Assembly: GCA_963710815.1 (NCBI GenBank)
Contig: CAVQCA010000048.1
Location: forward strand, 1-64,000
Reading direction: 5' to 3'
Origin: CAVQCA01 sp963710815
GTDB lineage: Bacteria; Pseudomonadota; Gammaproteobacteria; UBA9214
Length of the DNA stretch: 64,000 nt
Shown here one piece after another: positions 26,867 to 35,583 of this stretch. A program made the position numbers and the translations under genes. How positions within the stretch are numbered: the first letter of the stretch is position 1; each line of letters starts with the position of its first letter. The notes below the pieces were generated by a model. It did not search any database. It was given only the letters and a program-made list of their open reading frames with translations, and had not been told where the DNA came from.

Positions 26867-26955
26867 TGTGCACGGGATGCGGTTGCGGTCAATACATGGT
26901 TGACCGGTATCAGTGGCTCAGGACGACGCGGCAGCTGGCGGCGATCGGGAGATAA
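26863..26955 (+). pseudogene. Remnant of HypB: 30-residue peptide keeping the N-terminal nickel motif
   Basis: The frame begins at ATG 26863 (or 26866), overlapping hypA, and reads MMCTGCGCGQ, which is the conserved HypB N terminus (MCxxCGCG, the high-affinity nickel site CxxCxC). It then passes at once to VDRYQWLRTTRQ, which resembles the W-LR C-terminal tail of HypB, and stops 2 bp before hypC. The GTPase domain (about 240 codons) is missing with no frame damage, so the simplest reading is an in-frame internal deletion. The gene order hypA-(hypB)-hypC-hypD-hypE supports the identification. It is either a relic or a small metal-binding peptide still made from the operon. Confidence 0.75.
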
Positions 26956-26957
26956 CC

Positions 26958-27194
26958 ATGTGCCTGGCATTGCCTGCAAACGTACTCGCCATCGATACCA
27001 TGACCGACATGGCCATCGTCTCCCCGGGCGGAGTCAGGAAAGATGTCTCGCTGGCGCTGGTGGATGACGTGCGGGTGGACGATTTCGTGCTGATCCCTGT
27101 CGGCTATGCGCTCAACAAGCTCAGCGAGGAAGCGGCCGAACGGACCTTGCGGCCGTTTGCCGAAGCCGGGCTGACGGCAGGGGAGCCGGTATGA
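26958..27194 (+). CDS. hypC: Hydrogenase maturation chaperone HypC/HybG
   Basis: The 78-residue protein starts with the invariant MCLALP; Cys2 carries the iron-cyanide group while HypC and HypD build the Fe(CN)2CO centre. The start at 26958 is fixed by this motif. It overlaps hypD by 4 bp (ATGA). Length is typical. Confidence 0.95.
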   Translation: MCLALPANVLAIDTMTDMAIVSPGGVRKDVSLALVDDVRVDDFVLIPVGYALNKLSEEAAERTLRPFAEAGLTAGEPV

Positions 27195-28342
27195 AATACA
27201 TCGAGGAATTCCGCCAGCACGATCTGGCGCATCAGTTATCGGCCGCGATCAGCAAAGCCGTCAAACCGGATCGCAGCTACCATCTCATGGAATTCTGCGG
27301 CGGGCACACCCACGCGATTTTCCGTTACGGCGTGCAGGACCTGATGCCGCCCAATGTGAAATTCGTGCACGGCCCCGGTTGCCCGGTCTGCGTGCTGCCG
27401 ATCGGGCGTATCGACAACGCCATCGCGCTGGTGGAACGCCATGACGTCATTCTGTGCACCTACGGGGATGTGCTGCGGGTGCCGGCCAGCGGGCGCCGGA
27501 GTCTGCTCAAGGTCAAGGCCGCGGGCGCGGATATCCGCATGGTGTATTCCGTCCGGGATGCGCTGCGCATCGCACAGGAAAACCCCGGCCGGGAGGTGGT
27601 GTTCTTCGCCATCGGCTTCGAGACCACCACGCCGCCGACCGCCGTGGCGATCCGGCAGGCGCAGGCCGAGGGACTCGGGAACTTCAGCGTGTTCTGCAAC
27701 CATGTGCTGACGCCGGCCGCCATCCAGAACATCCTGGAATCCCCCGAGGTGCGCGAGATGGGTTCGGTCTCCATCGACGGTTTCTTCGGCCCGTCGCACG
27801 TCAGCTCCATCATCGGCAGCCGCCCCTACGAGTTCTTCGCCGAGGAATTCCAGAAGCCGGTCGTCATCGCCGGTTTCGAACCGCTGGACGTCATGCAGTC
27901 GGCGCTGATGCTGATCCGCCAGCTCAATGAAGGCCGTTATGACGTTGAAAACGAATATACCCGCGTGGTCACCCGGGAGGGCAATGTCAAGGCGCAGACG
28001 CTGGTGGCGGAGGTGTTTGAACTGCGTCGTGTGTTCGAATGGCGCGGCCTGGGGCTGGTGCCCTACAGCGCGCTGCGGCTGAAGGAGGCCTATGCCGCGC
28101 TGGATGCGGAGAAGCGCTTCGACACCCCGGCCATTGCCGCCGCCGATGTGAAGGGCTGCGAGTGTCCGTCGATCCTGCGCGGGGTGAAGCGGCCCGTCGA
28201 CTGCAAGCTGTTCGGAACGGTCTGCACGCCGGAAAACCCCATGGGATCCTGCATGGTCTCCTCGGAGGGCGCCTGCGCCGCCTACTGGAGTTACGGGCGC
28301 TTTCGCCGGCCCGAAACGGCGTCCCGGGAGTCGGTGGCATGA
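27191..28342 (+). CDS. hypD: Hydrogenase maturation protein HypD
   Basis: The 383-residue protein is a full-length HypD, the scaffold on which the iron-diatomic ligand centre is built. Signatures are CGGHTHAIFRYG (about residue 35), HGPGCPVCVLP, and the C-terminal cluster-binding cysteines in CECPSILRGVKRPVDC, GTVC and GSCMVSSEGACAAYW. It overlaps hypC and hypE by 4 bp each, so the maturation complex genes are translationally coupled. Confidence 0.96.
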   Translation: MKYIEEFRQHDLAHQLSAAISKAVKPDRSYHLMEFCGGHTHAIFRYGVQDLMPPNVKFVHGPGCPVCVLPIGRIDNAIALVERHDVILCTYGDVLRVPASGRRSLLKVKAAGADIRMVYSVRDALRIAQENPGREVVFFAIGFETTTPPTAVAIRQAQAEGLGNFSVFCNHVLTPAAIQNILESPEVREMGSVSIDGFFGPSHVSSIIGSRPYEFFAEEFQKPVVIAGFEPLDVMQSALMLIRQLNEGRYDVENEYTRVVTREGNVKAQTLVAEVFELRRVFEWRGLGLVPYSALRLKEAYAALDAEKRFDTPAIAAADVKGCECPSILRGVKRPVDCKLFGTVCTPENPMGSCMVSSEGACAAYWSYGRFRRPETASRESVA

Positions 28343-29388
28343 GCGCGGTGGTCAAGCGCTTCCCGGTGCGCCTGGACCTGCGGCACGGCGTCATCGACAT
28401 GACCCACGGCAGCGGCGGTCGGGCCATGGCGCAGCTGATCGAGGAACTGTTCGTCAGATACCTGGACAACGACCTGCTGCGCCAGGCCAATGACCAGGCG
28501 TGTTTCGCGGTGTCGGCCGGCCGCATGGTCATGAGCACGGACGGCCACGTGATCTCGCCGCTGTTTTTTCCGGGCGGAGACATCGGTTCGCTCAGCGTGC
28601 ATGGCACCCTCAATGATGTCGCCATGTCCGGGGCCCGACCGCTGTATCTTTCCGCCGGCTTCATACTGGAGGAGGGCTTCCCGCTCGCCGACCTGGATCG
28701 GCTGGTCGCCAGTATGGCGCGCGCCGCCACCGCGGCCGGAGTGCCCGTGGTCACCGGCGACACCAAGGTCGTCGAGAAAGGCAAGGGCGACGGGGTGTTC
28801 ATCACCACCACCGGCGTCGGCATGGTTCCGGACGGGGTGGAGATCTCCGGGGACCGCGCCCGGCCGGGGGACGCCATTCTGCTCAGCGGGTGTATCGGTG
28901 ACCACGGCGTGGCCATCATGTCCAGCCGGGAAAACCTGGAGTTCGAGACCAGCATCGAGTCCGATTCCGCGGCGCTGCATGAACTCGTCGCGGACATGGT
29001 GGCCGCCGCGCCCGGAATACATTGTCTGCGCGATCCCACCCGCGGCGGTCTGGCGACGACACTGAACGAACTGGCCCGGCAATCCGGCGTCGGCATGGTG
29101 TTGCAGGAAGACGCCATTCCGGTCAAGCCGGAGGTGCTGGCGGCCTGTGAATTGCTGGGGCTCGATCCGCTCTATGTCGCCAACGAAGGCAAGCTGGTCT
29201 GCATCTGTCCGCAGCAGGATGCAGAGCGCTTGCTGGAAGCGATGCAGGCGCATCCGCTCGGCCGGCAGGCCGCAATGATCGGCGAGGTGGTCGAGGACCG
29301 GCACGGCCTGGTGCAGATGGAGACCGGTTTCGGCGGCGGCCGGATCGTGGACTGGCTGGCCGGCGAGCAGCTCCCCAGGATCTGCTGA
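28339..29388 (+). CDS. hypE: Hydrogenase maturation carbamoyl dehydratase HypE
   Basis: The 349-residue protein has MTHGSGGRAM near the N terminus, the PurM-like ATP site (GVPVVTGDTKVVEKGKGDG), RDPTRGGLATTLNELA and ends exactly with PRIC, whose terminal Cys is carbamoylated by HypF and dehydrated to the cyanide ligand. It starts within the hypD stop (ATGA). Intact and typical. Confidence 0.96.
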   Translation: MSAVVKRFPVRLDLRHGVIDMTHGSGGRAMAQLIEELFVRYLDNDLLRQANDQACFAVSAGRMVMSTDGHVISPLFFPGGDIGSLSVHGTLNDVAMSGARPLYLSAGFILEEGFPLADLDRLVASMARAATAAGVPVVTGDTKVVEKGKGDGVFITTTGVGMVPDGVEISGDRARPGDAILLSGCIGDHGVAIMSSRENLEFETSIESDSAALHELVADMVAAAPGIHCLRDPTRGGLATTLNELARQSGVGMVLQEDAIPVKPEVLAACELLGLDPLYVANEGKLVCICPQQDAERLLEAMQAHPLGRQAAMIGEVVEDRHGLVQMETGFGGGRIVDWLAGEQLPRIC

Positions 29389-29417
29389 TTCATGTCACGC
29401 CTTAACGATGTTCTACG

Positions 29418-29484
29418 CAGGGTGCGCTGTGCGCACCATGAATCAACCGGTGGCTACTCTCTCCGGTGCGCACGGCGCACCCTG
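29418..29484. repeat. REPIN-like hairpin, second copy
   Basis: A 20-bp inverted repeat with one G:T mismatch (29418-29437 and 29465-29484, CAGGGTGCGCTGTGCGCACC type) separates hypE from hypX. Its arms match those at 7817-7888; the loops are unrelated. It may act as a partial terminator within the maturation operon. Confidence 0.8.
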
Positions 29485-29553
29485 TGGAATTGTGTACACC
29501 TTCTGCGACACTCTCCCTGGGTGAGAGGGCGTTAACGGGAAGGCGGCGAGATC

Positions 29554-31268
29554 ATGCGTGTTTTATTTCTTACCCATTCGTTCAACAGTCTGACGCAGCG
29601 CCTGTTCGTCGAGCTGCGGGAACAGGGCCATGAGGTTTCGGTGGAGTTCGATATCAACGATACCGTGACCCTTCAGGCGGTCGAGCTGTTTCAGCCGGAG
29701 CTGATCATCGCCCCGTTTCTGAAACGCGCGATACCTGCGTCCATCTGGCGCCGCCATGTGTGCTTCATCGTGCATCCGGGTATACGCGGCGATCGCGGAC
29801 CTTCCGCCCTGGACTGGGCCATCCTCAACCGCGAGCAGCACTGGGGGGTGACGGTGCTGCAGGCCAACGCGGAAATGGACGCCGGCGATATCTGGGCGTC
29901 CGTGGAGTTTCCAATGCGCGAGGCGTGCAAATCCAGCCTGTATCGCAACGAGGTGACCGGGGCGGCGGTCGCGGCCGTGAAACTTGCCGTGACGCGTTAT
30001 GCGGCGGGTGACTACCGGCCCGAGCCACTCGATGTCACCGCGCCCGGGGTGCGCGGCGAGCAGCGTCCCGCGATGCAGCAGTCCGACCGGGCGATCGACT
30101 GGCAACAGGATGATACCGCGACCGTGCTGCGCAAGATCCGCTGCGCCGACGGCTTTCCCGGTGTCCGCGATACGCTGTTCGGACGGGAGGTGTTTCTCTA
30201 CGATGCCCATCCGGAAGCAACGCTGCGTGGGGCGGCGGGCGAGGTGATCGCACGCTGCGGCGGCGCACTCTGCCGCGCAACGCTCGATGGCGCGGTGTGG
30301 ATCGGTCACCTGCGCGACCGGCAGTGTGCGTTTCCGTTCAAGCTGCCGGCGACGCGGCTGCTGGCCGACGAGGTGCGCGGCCTGCCGGAGATCGCGCCCG
30401 GCCGGGACAGCGGCTATCGTCGATATCCGCTACGAGGAAGCAGGGGAATGTCGGTTACCTGCATTTTCCCTTCTACAACGGCGCCATGGGCACGCAACAG
30501 TGCGAGCGCCTGCGCCAGGCCTATCGCGAAGCCTGCCGGTGCGACACCCGGGTCATCGTGCTGATGGGCGGAGCGGATTTCTGGTCCAACGGCATGCACC
30601 TGAACCTGATCGAGGCCGCCGACAGCGCGGCCGACGAGTCCTGGCGCAACATCAACGCCATCGATGATCTGGCCGCGGAAATCATCAATACGACCTCGCA
30701 TCTCACCGTCGCGGCGTTGCGCGGGAACGCCGGCGCCGGCGGCGTATTCCTGGCCCGGGCCGCGGATTTCGTCTGGGCGCATGCGGGTGTCATCCTCAAT
30801 CCGCACTACAAGGACATGGGCAACCTGTATGGCTCCGAGTACTGGACCTATCTGCTGCCCCGCTATGCCGGAGCGGCGCACGCCGGGCAGATCACCCGTG
30901 CACGCCTGCCGATGGGCGCGCGCGAAGCCTGCGCCATGGGCCTGCTGGATGAATGGTTCGGCAGTGACAAGAAGGATTTCGAGCGGCAACTGGTGGACCG
31001 GGCGAACGCGCTTGCGGCGCGCGCGGACTATGACGCGCGGCTGGAAGAGAAGCGCGCAGCTCGCCGGCGAGATGAAGCGAACAAGCCGCTCGCTCGCTAC
31101 CGGGACGAGGAGCTGGAGAAAATGCGGCTGAACTTCTACGGCTTCGACCCGAGCTACCACGTGGCCCGCTATAACTTCGTCTACAAGGTGCCCAGGTCGC
31201 GAACGCCGCTCACCCTTGCAAGCCATCGCAGGACCCGGCCTGCAGGTCCTGTGCGGAATGCCTCGTAA
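29554..31268 (+). pseudogene. hypX: HypX (CO-forming hydrogenase maturation factor), frame broken twice near 30415-30440
   Basis: The first frame (to about 30412) encodes the formyltransferase half: HPGIRGDRGPSALDWAI near residue 75 and the FMT C-terminal domain. The enoyl-CoA-hydratase-like half follows from about 30440 in another frame: NVGYLHFPFYNGAMGTQQC, LMGGADFWSNGMHLN, NPHYKDMGNLYGSEYWTYLLP. The family's linking motif DIRYEEAG is found between them in the third frame. Two single-base insertions (an extra T in TATCGTCGATATC and a GGGG run at about 30436) would restore one frame of about 570 residues. HypX converts formyl-tetrahydrofolate via formyl-CoA to CO for the active-site iron under air. 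Decay and sequence error both remain possible. Confidence 0.85.
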
Positions 31269-31340
31269 ATGCCTTGAAGTCCCGGTCGCGGTCCAGCATG
31301 GCGTGCGTTCCCTTGATCCCTGCATGGTGGGTAGGGTTCA

Positions 31341-33695
31341 TTGATAACGGGTGAATGCATCCGCGTAAGCGGCGTCGTGCAGGGCGTGGGTTTCCGGCCG
31401 ACGGTGTGGCGGCTGGCCAGGGAGTGTGGCCTCGTCGGGCGGGTCTGGAACGACGCCGAAGGCGTGTCGATACAGGCCTGGGGAGCGCCGCAGTCGCTGG
31501 AGAATCTCGTGCTGCGCCTGCAGGCCGAGCAGCCGCCGTTGTCGCGCATCGAAAGGATCGTGCGCACGTCACTGGATGAGGCCGAGGAGGTCCCGGGGGA
31601 ATTCCGGATCGTCGCCAGCCGGGAGGGCGAGATTCGCACCGGCGTGGCGGCGGACGCCGCGACCTGTCCCGAGTGCCTCGCCGAGGTGCTGGATCCCGCC
31701 AATCGCCGCTATCGATATCCCTTCACCAATTGCACCCATTGCGGCCCCCGGCTGTCCATCGTCAGGGCGATCCCCTACGACCGCGCCAACACCAGCATGG
31801 CGGCGTTTCCCATGTGTCCGCGCTGCCGGGCCGAGTACGAAGACCCGGCTGATCGCCGCTTCCACGCCCAGCCCAACGCCTGCGGCGACTGCGGTCCCCG
31901 GGTCTGGCTGGTGGATGCCGGGGGCAAGGCGCTGCCCCAGGATGAAGGCTGCGATGTGATCGAAACCGCCGCGCGGCTGATTCGCGCCGGCGGCATTCTC
32001 GCGATCAAGGGCATCGGCGGCATTCATCTGGCGTGCGATGCGGGCAATGCGACGGCGGTCGAGCGCCTGCGTGCGCGTAAACACCGTTATCACAAGGCGC
32101 TTGCCCTGATGGCGCGCGACATCGCCATGGTCGCGCGCTTCGCCGGGGTCAACGAAACGGAGGCCGCGCTGCTGCGCGACCGGGCCGCACCCATCGTGGT
32201 GCTGAACGCGGCCGGTGAATCCCTGGCCGACGGCGTCGCTCCCGGCCAGCACACCCTGGGATTCATGCTGCCCTACACGCCCTTGCATCACCTGCTGATG
32301 CAGGGCATGACACGGCCGCTGGTGCTGACCTCGGGCAACCGCAGCGATGAGCCGCAGACGATCGACAACGCGGATGCGCACCGGCGGCTCGAGCGCATCG
32401 CCGATTATTACCTGCTGCACGATCGCGACATCGTCAACCGGCTGGATGACTCGGTGCTGCGCGTCGCCGACGGCCAGCCGCGTTTTCTGCGCCGCGCGCG
32501 CGGCTATGCGCCGCAGCCGATCCTGCTGCCGGCGGAATTTGCCGGGGCCGGACAGCTGCTGGCGATGGGCGGGGAACTGAAGAACACCTTCTGCCTGCTG
32601 AAAGCCGGGCGGGCTATCCTCTCGCAGCATATCGGGGACCTGGAAGATGCCATGACGTTCAGGGATTACCTTCACAACCTGGAGCTGTACCGGGGCCTGT
32701 TCGATCACCGGCCGGCGTGTATTGCCGTCGATCAGCATCCGGACTATCTCTCTACCCGGCTGGGGCGGGATCTGGCACAGGCCGACGGTGTGCAACTGGT
32801 GGAAGTGCAGCATCACCATGCCCACATCGCGGCCTGCCTGGCCGAACATGCCGTGCCGCTCGATACCGGCCCGGTGCTCGGGGTCGTGCTCGACGGTCTG
32901 GGCTTCGGCGAGGACGGGACCTTCTGGGGCGGGGAATTCCTGCTGGCCGATTACACCGGCTTCCGGCGTCTGGCCCGCTTCCGGCCCATTCCCATGCCGG
33001 GCGGGGCGCAGGCCATGCGTGAGCCCTGGCGCAACACCTGGGCCCATCTCGCTGGCGCCTTCGGCCGGGAAGCGCTGCGCGACCGTTATGCGGATCTCGA
33101 CATCGTCCGCTACCTCGAAACCAAACCGCTGAAGGGCTTGCAGACCATGGCCGGGAAAGGACTCAACAGCCCGATGGCGTCATCCTGCGGACGCCTGTTC
33201 GATGCGGTCGCCGCGGCGCTCGGGGTGTGCCGCGAGCGCGTCTCTCACGAAGGGCAGGCGGCCATGGAGCTGGAATCGCTGGCGGCGCCGGAATTTCACG
33301 CCGAAGCCCGCAATGGCTACCCGTACCAGTTGCGGGAGGGGGAGATCAGGACGCTGCAGTGGCGGCCTCTCTGGGAGGCCCTGCTGGAAGATCTCCACCG
33401 GGGTGTCGCGCCCGCCACGATCGCGGCGCGTTTTCATCAGGGACTGGCGCTGGCCGTTGCGGACACGGCCGTCGCCCTGTGCCAGGAATCCGCTCTGGAT
33501 CGCGTCGTCCTCGGTGGCGGGGTTTTCCAGAACCGCCTGTTGCTGGAAGGGGTTGCCGGGGCGCTGGGGCGAGCGGACGTGCGCGTCCTGTCCCCCGAAA
33601 AAGTGCCTGCCAATGACGGCGGTCTCGCGCTCGGTCAGGCGGCCATCGCCGCGGCCCGTGTGATTCGCCCCTTCGAAAATGCGGCGGGGACTTGA
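31341..33695 (+). CDS. hypF: Carbamoyltransferase HypF
   Basis: The 784-residue protein has the full HypF architecture: acylphosphatase domain (VSGVVQGVGFRPTVWRLA, about residues 9-26), two zinc fingers (CPEC...CTHC and CPRC...CGDC), YrdC-like domain, and Kae1-like domain with HHHAHIAA and VVLGGGVFQN. It carbamoylates HypE using carbamoyl phosphate. The start is TTG at 31341, chosen because the acylphosphatase domain begins at once and no ATG or GTG is in frame nearby. A sigma-32-like promoter for the next gene overlaps its stop codon. Confidence 0.95.
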   Translation: MITGECIRVSGVVQGVGFRPTVWRLARECGLVGRVWNDAEGVSIQAWGAPQSLENLVLRLQAEQPPLSRIERIVRTSLDEAEEVPGEFRIVASREGEIRTGVAADAATCPECLAEVLDPANRRYRYPFTNCTHCGPRLSIVRAIPYDRANTSMAAFPMCPRCRAEYEDPADRRFHAQPNACGDCGPRVWLVDAGGKALPQDEGCDVIETAARLIRAGGILAIKGIGGIHLACDAGNATAVERLRARKHRYHKALALMARDIAMVARFAGVNETEAALLRDRAAPIVVLNAAGESLADGVAPGQHTLGFMLPYTPLHHLLMQGMTRPLVLTSGNRSDEPQTIDNADAHRRLERIADYYLLHDRDIVNRLDDSVLRVADGQPRFLRRARGYAPQPILLPAEFAGAGQLLAMGGELKNTFCLLKAGRAILSQHIGDLEDAMTFRDYLHNLELYRGLFDHRPACIAVDQHPDYLSTRLGRDLAQADGVQLVEVQHHHAHIAACLAEHAVPLDTGPVLGVVLDGLGFGEDGTFWGGEFLLADYTGFRRLARFRPIPMPGGAQAMREPWRNTWAHLAGAFGREALRDRYADLDIVRYLETKPLKGLQTMAGKGLNSPMASSCGRLFDAVAAALGVCRERVSHEGQAAMELESLAAPEFHAEARNGYPYQLREGEIRTLQWRPLWEALLEDLHRGVAPATIAARFHQGLALAVADTAVALCQESALDRVVLGGGVFQNRLLLEGVAGALGRADVRVLSPEKVPANDGGLALGQAAIAAARVIRPFENAAGT

Positions 33696-33718
33696 AACCG
33701 CCGCGAACGACCTCATAT
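33691..33718 (+). promoter_or_regulatory. Sigma-32-like heat-shock promoter
   Basis: CTTGAAA at 33691-33697 and CCTCATAT at 33711-33718 with a 13-bp spacer match the sigma-32 consensus (CTTGAAA, CCCCATNT) at all but one position. It lies 43 bp before the first Hsp20 ATG, the -35 element overlapping the hypF stop codon. Nature of the downstream genes supports the assignment. Confidence 0.75.
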
Positions 33719-33760
33719 GAGTCAGTAGACAGAGTCATTAGCCACCAAGGAGGCGCTGAT

Positions 33761-34204
33761 ATGTTTGCTGATCTGACAAATTACGGAGGCAGCCTGTTCG
33801 ATGAGTTCAGGCGCCTGCAGGACGAGATGGAAGGGTTCTACGGGCGCTGGCCGATGCCGGCCGGTATTCGTTCCGTGGCCCGCGGAACCTATCCACCGAT
33901 CAACATCGGGGCAACGCCCGAGCAGGTGGATGTCTACCTGTTCGCGTCCGGACTGGATCCCAAAACGCTGGATATCTCCCTGCAGCAGAACCTGCTGACG
34001 ATCTCCGGCGAACGCCAGGCGCCGGTCAGGGAGGAGGTGAATTACTATCGCAAGGAACGCTTCGACGGTCCCTTCCGCCGGCTGGTTACCCTCCCGGAGG
34101 ACGTCGATCCGGACCGGGTGGAAGCAAACTACCGTGACGGTGTGCTGGAGATTCATATCAAGCGGCGCGAGGCGACGCGTCCGCGGCAGATCGAGGTGAA
34201 GTAA
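33761..34204 (+). CDS. Small heat shock protein (Hsp20/alpha-crystallin family)
   Basis: The 147-residue protein has a short N-terminal arm (MFADLTNYGGSLFDEF), an alpha-crystallin domain with PPINIGATPEQVDVYLFASGLD and the conserved ANYRDGVLEIHIKRRE motif, and a short C-terminal tail. It is an ATP-independent holdase. A strong ribosome binding site AAGGAGG (33746-33752) fixes the ATG at 33761. It heads a two-gene hsp20 unit behind a sigma-32-like promoter. Confidence 0.93.
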   Translation: MFADLTNYGGSLFDEFRRLQDEMEGFYGRWPMPAGIRSVARGTYPPINIGATPEQVDVYLFASGLDPKTLDISLQQNLLTISGERQAPVREEVNYYRKERFDGPFRRLVTLPEDVDPDRVEANYRDGVLEIHIKRREATRPRQIEVK

Positions 34205-34269
34205 CCGGCGGCAATGGCCGCCCGCCGGACGATGAACCCGTTGAACGCATACTTTTCAGGAGAAAACAC

Positions 34270-34674
34270 ATGGCAGAGACAAACACCGAGAGAAAGGACG
34301 TGAAGCAAACCGGATCTTCCGCCGCGCAGCGGGCGGAGCCCGAGGTGGTGCTGCGCCCGCCGGTCGATATCTATGAAGATGCCGACGGCATTATGCTGAT
34401 GGCGGACATGCCCGGGGTCTCCCGGGAGCGGCTGACCATCGAAGTCGACAAGGACATGCTGGTGCTCGAGGGTGATGCGCGGATCGATATGTCCGAAGGG
34501 ATGGAAGCCTTGCATGCGGATGTGCGCTCGACCCGTTACCGGCGCAGCTTTACCCTGAGCGGTGAGCTGGAAACCGGTCAGATCGAAGCGAGCCTCAGGG
34601 ACGGCGTACTCAGCGTACGCATCCCCAAACGCGCCGAGGTGCGTCCCCGCAGGATTGAGGTGCGCGCGGAGTAA
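34270..34674 (+). CDS. Second small heat shock protein (Hsp20 family)
   Basis: The 134-residue protein has a hydrophilic N-terminal arm and an alpha-crystallin domain: RPPVDIYEDADGIMLMADMPGVSRERL and ASLRDGVLSVRIPKRAEV. It is less similar to its neighbour than a recent duplicate would be, so the two probably form hetero-oligomers or act on different clients. ATG with upstream CAGGAGA; 65 bp downstream of the first hsp20 and likely on the same transcript. A perfect hairpin follows its stop. Confidence 0.93.
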   Translation: MAETNTERKDVKQTGSSAAQRAEPEVVLRPPVDIYEDADGIMLMADMPGVSRERLTIEVDKDMLVLEGDARIDMSEGMEALHADVRSTRYRRSFTLSGELETGQIEASLRDGVLSVRIPKRAEVRPRRIEVRAE

Positions 34675-34681
34675 GGGAAAG

Positions 34682-34764
34682 AAAAGGGGACATTCCGGTT
34701 TTTCAATGCTCAGGTACGCTGCGCTTATCTGATCAACCGTTGAAAAACCGGAATGTCCCCTTTT
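34682..34764. repeat. Perfect 25-bp palindromic element with AAAAGGGGACATT ends
   Basis: Two perfectly complementary 25-bp arms (34682-34706 and 34740-34764) flank a 33-bp loop. It sits between convergent hsp20 and usp genes, and its right arm ends directly against the usp stop codon (34765-34767). It can serve as a bidirectional terminator. The same ends are found at 61022-61104 and, as a half, at 7599. Confidence 0.9.
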
Positions 34765-35286
34765 TTACTCGGAGACGGCGCTCTGGATGTGGCTGGTGAA
34801 TTTCAGGTATCCGGTCCCCCGGGTGGCGTCGATCCCTTCACGCAGGGTTATGACCGGCATGGCGGCGTGCGTCATCACATATTCCGTGACCGAACCCCGC
34901 AACAGGTGAGGAAAACCGATGCGGCCGCGAGTCCCCATGACGATCATGACAGCATGTTCGGCCTCGGCGACCTCGATAATGCGTCTGCGAGGCAGTCCGC
35001 CGACCAGTCGCGTGCGCGCGCGCCTGAGTGTTTTGTCCAGTGCCGGTGTTTCCCTGCAGAGGTTGTTTAACCAGTCCTCGAGCATCATGCTGGCGACATC
35101 CTCAATGGGCAGGAGCGGATTGTCGTCGTAATGGCGGCGGTAGAAGCCGGGGCTATCGCCGCTGTCGTGTATGACGTGCAGGACCAGCAACGGGGTGCAG
35201 GAATCCGCAGTCATGCGGGCGGCATACATCAGCGCCGCCCGGGAGCAGTCCGAGAAATCCACGGGGACGATGACGGGGTGGCTCAT
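34765..35286 (-). CDS. Universal stress protein (UspA family)
   Basis: The 173-residue protein has the Usp fold with VIVPVDFSDCSRAAL at the start and the nucleotide-binding loop GTRGRIGFPHLLRGSV (G-x2-G-x9-G-S) near residues 126-141. I prefer ATG 35286, where the Usp domain starts at once; ATG 35325 would add 13 unrelated residues. It converges on the hsp20 pair, giving a small stress-response neighbourhood. ATP binding is expected; the stress signal is not known. Confidence 0.9.
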   Translation of the reverse strand: MSHPVIVPVDFSDCSRAALMYAARMTADSCTPLLVLHVIHDSGDSPGFYRRHYDDNPLLPIEDVASMMLEDWLNNLCRETPALDKTLRRARTRLVGGLPRRRIIEVAEAEHAVMIVMGTRGRIGFPHLLRGSVTEYVMTHAAMPVITLREGIDATRGTGYLKFTSHIQSAVSE

Positions 35287-35583
35287 TCCAACCTGGCGTA
35301 TAGTGTCGGTTGTCTGCATTAACATGCGGTTGCGTCGCCGCGGCGGCGGACAGGTTTGTACACGCGGCTACTCTAGACCGGTAATGTTAGGGGAGTGTTA
35401 GCGCCGCCTGGCGACGATGAGCTATGCTGAGCTGGTGAATCAGGGGTCGGGACAGGACACGAACACGGCGTAACGCGGAATCAGCCGGCAATGACGATGA
35501 GCACCGGAGCCGGGTCCGCAACATCGCATGGGGGGTTGAAACCCGGTCACGGACAGGTTCCGGCGATTGCTTCGGGGGGAGTA

